NCBI GenBank assembly: GCA_000482145.1
Contig: AUXH01000116.1
Span: 1-39,281 of the forward strand
From: Strigomonas culicis
Lineage: Eukaryota; Euglenozoa; Kinetoplastea; Trypanosomatida; Trypanosomatidae
Reading direction: 5' to 3'
DNA: 39,281 nucleotides
Shown: positions 34,670-39,281 of the stretch, piece by piece
Layout of the letters: every line of letters starts with the position of its first letter
Numbering within the stretch: the stretch's first letter is position 1
Notes under the pieces: model-generated
Told to the model about the DNA's origin: nothing
The model's input: the letters and a program-made list of their open reading frames with translations, nothing else
Databases searched by the model: none
Position numbers and translations under genes: made by a program

Positions 34670-37600
34670 CTAATCGACCGCGCTGCCGTCCTGCAATGGT
34701 GGCAGGGGCCGGTGCTTCTTGGTGTTGACAACGGTGTCCACGCTCGGCGTGGGTGGCACTGGACGCCATTGCATGAGCCGCTGGATGGTCGTATTGTTCG
34801 ACGCCGAGTTGTTACGTGCCCTGTCGTCCTGCGAACGGTACTCGCTCTCTCGCTCGTAGTGGAGCTTTTCGCTCGCCAAGTGCCGGTTCTCCTCCTCCTG
34901 CGCCTTCTGACGCCGCACACCGACGTCTGTGATATTGTCGACGAGCGAGTGCTGCTGCCGCCGGAGCGCGTCGAGGTGCGTCTTGGAGACCCGGAGCTGC
35001 TCCCGCTTCGTCTCGATGTCGCGCAGCATCACCTCCATGGTCTGGTCGTGTGTGGACAGGATGATCGTCTCCGGCCGCACGTTCAAGTTGAGCTCGTTGA
35101 TCTCGCGCTCCTGCTTGGCGGTCATCATGAAGCGCTCCACCTCCCGGCCCGCGCAGCCCTCCAGGTGCTGCAGCTCCGTGTGGTAGGTCTCGAAGCGGAA
35201 GGCCACGCGGATATCCGAGAGATGCGTCCGCAGCGGGTCGTTGCCGAGGGAGGACGACATGTACCACCGGTCGCCAATCGCCTCCCGCTTGAAGTCGTTG
35301 TCGAAGCCGCACTGCAGCACCGAGTTGCGCGCAATTTCGCACAGGTCGTTCGCGCTGAGACCCCACACGCGGGCCGCAATGCTGTACTCCTCGATGAGCG
35401 GCTCCTGCGTCTGGTGGAACATCATGGGGTCGTCCGTACTCAGCGAGACGTTCAGCCCGCGTCGGAAGAACTCGGGGAACGGGTTGCTGAGAAAGCGCAG
35501 GAAGAGGGCATTGTTGCTCAGGGGTGACACGTGCAACCCGACCTGCGCCAGGTAGTACAGGTACTGCATCGCGTTATCGTTGCGCAAGTTAATGCCGTGG
35601 CAGATGCTGTTCGCGCACAAGAAGGCGCCATACAAGTGCTCGTCCGAGCCAGACTCGCCGCAGTGCGGCCGGAGGGAGAAGGTGGAGAAGCCGCGCAGCG
35701 CGCGGAACTCGTTGATGGTGCGGATGTTCGCGTACAGATAGTACATGTAGTAGTTGTACGGCGGGTTCTCGATCGACGTCCACGCCCACGGCGAGATGGG
35801 GTTCAGCGGCAGGTCCAACGTGTTCTCGTTATCCACCGAGTCGAAGCCGCTCACGTGCTTGAGGAAGTTATGCAGTGTTGGGTGCTCCGCGGGGTGCAGC
35901 GAGGCCTCCCACAGCGGCTGGAAAATGTTCTGCAGGTACTGCCCAAAGCTACCAATCACGTTTTGCGCGCGGAACACCTTGTACACGCGGGGCACCTGGA
36001 TAATCCACTTGTTGTGCTTGTTCGTCATACCGTGCGTCGCAAACCAGTCGGACAGCTTGTCCCACTCTTTAATGTTGATGCCATAGACGGAAACGCGATT
36101 CTCAGCGTAGGTGTACTGATCGCGTGAGTACTGCGCAAAGACATCGTGAATCAGCTCGGCAAAGTAGCGGCCGTTCATAAAGTTGTCCGTCTTGAGCATG
36201 AGCGAGCGCAGATCGCCATTCTCCATGGGATTGTATCGGTTGTTAAAGTTATCGAAGCGCTCGAACAGCGTGTAGTCGGCCTGCACACTCAGCTGGTCCA
36301 CCGTCAGGTTCTTCGTGATGCCCGTCTTGGTGAAGAGCTTACCCAACGTGATGATCTCGTCGCCCTTCTTCATGGCAATGTCATCCGCATTCTCCTCAAA
36401 CTTGCGCAGCACAAACTGAAGGATCTGCTTCGGGGTCATGCCGGCCGCCATGTGGATGTGGGTGTCCACCTTCGTCGCCTGATAAATGTCGCGGTTCGAC
36501 GACTGCCGCTCTTCCGTCGTGCCGGCCTCGTTTGCGTGGTTTAGCGCGAGGTGCAGCCGGAACTTGTGGTCCAGGTTCTCCAGCCGCTTGTGCGCGAACT
36601 CCTTCACCGCGGCGCTGCGGCAGATGTCCTGCAGCTCCTTCAGGTCCTTGTGAAAGTCGTCGAGCGTCGGCAGCGTCCGCGGCCACGCATGGATGGCGTC
36701 CTTCGGGTAGGCGATGAAGACCGCGTCGCTCGGTGCGTACACCCATTCGTCCTCGTTGAACGTCTCCGTCTTGCGCTGAAAGTCGTCCTCGGCGTCGCGC
36801 TTGCGGGTGTTCCAGAGCCACGGGCTTGGGGGGCGCCAGATGTACTTTGTGCGCAGGTCCAGCGCGCGCGCGACGCGGGTCGCGCCCTCCATCGACTTGT
36901 ACAGCCGCTGCGGGCCGTTCAGCACGGTGCGCGGGAAGCGAATACGCGCATCCAAGACGGTGTTGTACTCGACCTGCTGCACGTTACTGAGGTAGTGCCA
37001 GCGGCTCAGGCCGGCGCCGCGCTCCGCGACGCGGTTGAGGTACATGTCACGCAGCATGCTCCGCTCCAGCTTCCACGACTCCTCGCGAAACGCGAGGCGG
37101 ATATTGGTCACCTGGCTGCGCTGAAACTCGTTCCCGGTCACCCCCTCGCTGTAGTTGAGGCCGAGCCACCGCTGTTTCACCTCCTCCGGGAAGGAGGAGA
37201 TGACCACGCTGTTCCGCGCGAGCTCCGTCATGTCGAGGGGGCTCAGCCGAAACATCTTTTGCGCGGTCGCGTGCTCCTCACGCAGGGCATTGGGGCTGTG
37301 GTGGTACAGCAGCGGCGCCTCCGTCGCTATGGCGACATTCAGGCACCGATGGAAATAGTTCGGCAGTGGGTTGTTCTGATACGGCACGGTGCCCATCGTC
37401 GAGTCGCACAGAGGCGAGATGGTGAGCCCGATGCGGTGCAGCCCACACAAGTACTGCAGCACGGAGTGGTTCATCATGGACGTGGCCCGCGTGATGACGT
37501 CGGCAAGCAGATAGCCGCCGGTCGCGCTGTCCATCGTGCTGCCCCGCACGCGCAACTGAAACGTGTTGAAGCCCTGCCGTCTGCGCAGGCTATTCAGCAC

Positions 37601-39022
37601 CGTCAAGTTGGCATATACATAGTAGAGGTAGTACAGGGTGCTCATCTTTTGGTAGCAAGGGGTCTCCGCGGGGTAGGCGGCGGACTCGTCAAAGTCCACC
37701 TCGGGGCCATCCGACGGCACGTCCACCTCCAGCCCTCCCAGCTGACTCATGAACCACGCGGTGGGCATATTGGGGCCAATCTTGGGCGCAATCGTCGCCT
37801 TCAGCAAGGGCAGAAACACGTTGTCCAACTGGTCCTGCACTGTCGCGCAGTTACGCACGAGGTAATGGTCCGGTGCCTTCTGCTGCATGCGCAGCTGCAG
37901 GAACCACCGGGAGCGCTGGTACGGGCCCATCTCATTGCTGAGGAGGGTCTGCGCCGTCTGCGGCACCTCCTCGGGGTACGTGCCGTACACGGTGATGCGG
38001 TACTCCGCCGCCTGCGGTGTATGCGAGGGCCGCTCCGCGCGCTGGAAGTAACGCTTCAGGAAGCGCGAGCTGAGCATGCCGTTCAAGTGCAGGAAGGTGA
38101 AGCGCAGCTCTGCACTGAGCTCCTCGTCTGCCTGCGAGGGCTCCGTGAAGTTGCGCTCGTTGGGTGGCGGCTGCCAGCCCAGCCCCTCCACGGACAGCCG
38201 GCTCGGGTCGCTGATGCCGTACGACGTGAGGAGCTCGCGCAGGGTCGAGTTGCGGCCGTCACGCAATCGGATCGGCGCGTCGGGGATCTTCTGGCAGCAC
38301 TCCACCAGCACGTCGAGCAGGTCCTGCGCGTCGGCGCACTTGAAGAGGGACACGGCGTTGTCCACACTCGTCACGTTGGCGAACACGCCGCCGGCCTTCC
38401 GCAGCTGGTGCTTCTCCTCGATTTCCGCGTTCAGCAGGAAGAACATGCGTGAGCGCTCCTGCATGATACCGAGGCGGTGCGTGCACGCGCTGATGCACGT
38501 CGAGTTGCCGACCGTCAGCCGCACCTTCTGCACATCGACGGCGAACTTCTCCCACGACGGGAGCGCGTAGTAGTCCGCCACCGCGTGCGACGAGATCTGG
38601 TAGATGCCCTTGTCGGGCGTCAGCGTGATGCGGTTCGGCAGCGGCGCGACCAGCTCGGGGGACGGTGTCTCCTCCTCCCGCTTGTACAGCGTGCGCAGGC
38701 GCAGCGCCAGCTCAATGCGCTCGTGCACCTGGCGCATGTCGACGCCGCCATCGTCGCCATCAATCACGACCTTAAACATTTTGGACTCCTGCAACTGCGA
38801 ATCAAGCACGCGCTCCGGGAGCGCAGAGTTCGAGCCCATCACGATGCGCCTAGAGGAGGAAAGCGATGAGCGCACCTGGGGTGACGAGGCCGAAGCCGGC
38901 CTCAAATCTACTGTGCTATCCAGATCGCCGAAGCTCCTCGAGCGTGCGAAGAAGGAGCTGACGGAGTTGCGCGTGTCACGCGACGCACCCTGACCTCGTG
39001 CGTCCGAGTTAGTGCCCTTCAT
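34670..39022 (-). CDS. AMP deaminase with an inactive duplicated N-terminal domain
   Basis: AMP deaminase converts AMP to IMP and ammonia in purine interconversion. This one is 1450 aa, about twice the usual size. The C-terminal half (about 800-1400) is a full zinc-dependent AMPD domain: THIHMAAGM (H855, H857), LRPHCGE (H1120, E1123), CHG (H1142) and SLSTDDP (D1197, D1198). The N-terminal half (about 140-660) is a recognisable second copy (LYYLYYVYANLTVLNSLRRR, LHRIGLTISPLCDS, LREEHATAQKMFRLS, MTELARNSVV). There the zinc ligands are replaced: THIH reads TCIS (175-178), PHCGE becomes VRGST, and STDDP becomes ATEAP (566-570). It therefore looks catalytically dead. The frame upstream of the chosen ATG starts with GTG and was not used. 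A Ser/Arg-rich N-terminal 80 residues and a charged C-terminal tail complete the protein. Confidence 0.93.
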   Translation of the reverse strand: MKGTNSDARGQGASRDTRNSVSSFFARSRSFGDLDSTVDLRPASASSPQVRSSLSSSRRIVMGSNSALPERVLDSQLQESKMFKVVIDGDDGGVDMRQVHERIELALRLRTLYKREEETPSPELVAPLPNRITLTPDKGIYQISSHAVADYYALPSWEKFAVDVQKVRLTVGNSTCISACTHRLGIMQERSRMFFLLNAEIEEKHQLRKAGGVFANVTSVDNAVSLFKCADAQDLLDVLVECCQKIPDAPIRLRDGRNSTLRELLTSYGISDPSRLSVEGLGWQPPPNERNFTEPSQADEELSAELRFTFLHLNGMLSSRFLKRYFQRAERPSHTPQAAEYRITVYGTYPEEVPQTAQTLLSNEMGPYQRSRWFLQLRMQQKAPDHYLVRNCATVQDQLDNVFLPLLKATIAPKIGPNMPTAWFMSQLGGLEVDVPSDGPEVDFDESAAYPAETPCYQKMSTLYYLYYVYANLTVLNSLRRRQGFNTFQLRVRGSTMDSATGGYLLADVITRATSMMNHSVLQYLCGLHRIGLTISPLCDSTMGTVPYQNNPLPNYFHRCLNVAIATEAPLLYHHSPNALREEHATAQKMFRLSPLDMTELARNSVVISSFPEEVKQRWLGLNYSEGVTGNEFQRSQVTNIRLAFREESWKLERSMLRDMYLNRVAERGAGLSRWHYLSNVQQVEYNTVLDARIRFPRTVLNGPQRLYKSMEGATRVARALDLRTKYIWRPPSPWLWNTRKRDAEDDFQRKTETFNEDEWVYAPSDAVFIAYPKDAIHAWPRTLPTLDDFHKDLKELQDICRSAAVKEFAHKRLENLDHKFRLHLALNHANEAGTTEERQSSNRDIYQATKVDTHIHMAAGMTPKQILQFVLRKFEENADDIAMKKGDEIITLGKLFTKTGITKNLTVDQLSVQADYTLFERFDNFNNRYNPMENGDLRSLMLKTDNFMNGRYFAELIHDVFAQYSRDQYTYAENRVSVYGINIKEWDKLSDWFATHGMTNKHNKWIIQVPRVYKVFRAQNVIGSFGQYLQNIFQPLWEASLHPAEHPTLHNFLKHVSGFDSVDNENTLDLPLNPISPWAWTSIENPPYNYYMYYLYANIRTINEFRALRGFSTFSLRPHCGESGSDEHLYGAFLCANSICHGINLRNDNAMQYLYYLAQVGLHVSPLSNNALFLRFLSNPFPEFFRRGLNVSLSTDDPMMFHQTQEPLIEEYSIAARVWGLSANDLCEIARNSVLQCGFDNDFKREAIGDRWYMSSSLGNDPLRTHLSDIRVAFRFETYHTELQHLEGCAGREVERFMMTAKQEREINELNLNVRPETIILSTHDQTMEVMLRDIETKREQLRVSKTHLDALRRQQHSLVDNITDVGVRRQKAQEEENRHLASEKLHYERESEYRSQDDRARNNSASNNTTIQRLMQWRPVPPTPSVDTVVNTKKHRPLPPLQDGSAVD

Positions 39023-39243
39023 GGGTGCAGCGAAACCGTATAGAGTGTCTATGATACGGTACGGGTGAGTGGATGAATCTTTTTGTTGTTGTTCAGATAC
39101 AGAGAGAGAGATACAACCAGCTAACACACACAGGCACACACGCGCACAGAGAAAGAAAAAAAAACAAATAAAGAAGCAGCTACTGAAATCTAGATATGTA
39201 CTGTGCAGAAGTGGAGAAGGCCAAGGGCAGAAAACAAGGAAAT

Positions 39244-39280
<37 letters not shown>

Positions 39281-39281
39281 G
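39023..39281. other. Upstream region of AMP deaminase
   Basis: On the sense strand a CT-repeat tract (plus 39098-39112, GA-rich) precedes several AGs near 39078-39095 that could act as acceptors for the AMP deaminase mRNA. No other gene lies between here and the window end. Confidence 0.5.
39246..39278. repeat. (AT)n microsatellite at the right edge
   Basis: About sixteen AT units lie three bases from the end of the window. The companion GT repeat sits at the left edge. Confidence 0.95.

Noticed and set aside
36551..38452. Plus-strand open frame of 633 codons
   Set aside because: It lies entirely antisense to the AMP deaminase, which has intact catalytic motifs. It is rich in Arg, Leu, His and Val as expected from the antisense frame of GC-rich codons, and has no recognisable domain.
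1..39281. Bacterial origin, insertion sequences, CRISPR arrays or operons with Shine-Dalgarno sites
   Set aside because: Eukaryotic families (proteasome, NEK kinase, DMC1, MCM9, TTLL), absence of ribosome-binding sites, and large A/T-rich spacers with splice signals exclude a prokaryotic source. No inverted-repeat element or transposase was seen.

Overview
The window looks like nuclear DNA from a trypanosomatid (kinetoplastid) flagellate. It has about 19 intron-free protein genes, all on the minus strand. The genes are GC-rich and are separated by A/T-rich spacers of a few hundred to about a thousand bases. Just upstream of most starts, the sense strand carries a long polypyrimidine run followed by an AG, which is the signature of spliced-leader trans-splicing and polycistronic transcription. 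Several genes belong to kinetoplastid-type families: a sphingolipid synthase, an archaic Tom40-like barrel, a NEK kinase with a PH domain, and a glutamine/histidine-rich CCCH protein. The exact genus cannot be read from the window. From memory, unverified, Trypanosoma brucei chromosome 9 carries SLS genes, ZC3H28, DMC1 and a proteasome alpha subunit close together, so this is probably the syntenic block.

Transcription runs right to left. From the right edge the order is: a very large AMP deaminase with a dead N-terminal copy of its own domain; a RanBP2-zinc-finger/BRCT protein; a membrane-anchored histidine phosphatase; a mitochondrial EF-Ts-like factor; a small protein with a dual-acylation N-terminus; proteasome alpha-1; ATOM40-like; a FAM184-like coiled-coil protein; DMC1; an unknown protein (18.1-19.0 kb); a small RPA-interacting-protein-like ORF; MCM9; a NEK kinase with a PH domain; a TTLL tubulin polyglutamylase; a signal-anchored unknown protein; a ZC3H28-like RNA-binding protein; a YGGM-repeat membrane protein resembling PEX13; an unknown N-terminally anchored protein; and sphingolipid/inositol-phosphorylceramide synthase at the left.

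Functionally the block is mixed, as is usual for trypanosomatid gene arrays. Four genes concern DNA recombination or repair (DMC1, MCM9, the RPA-interacting-like ORF and the BRCT protein). Two or three concern the flagellum or cytoskeleton (TTLL, FAM184-like, perhaps the 18.1 kb gene). Two are mitochondrial (ATOM40-like, EF-Ts-like). One is probably glycosomal (the PEX13-like protein).

No tRNA, rRNA, mobile element, CRISPR array or strand switch was seen. Both window edges lie in dinucleotide microsatellites. Several genes stay open upstream of the chosen start. The start was placed at the first ATG downstream of the likely splice acceptor, because the upstream extension usually lacks any ATG or is translated polypyrimidine tract. 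The most unusual items are the AMP deaminase with its fused pseudoenzyme half and the SH3-less YGGM-repeat membrane protein.
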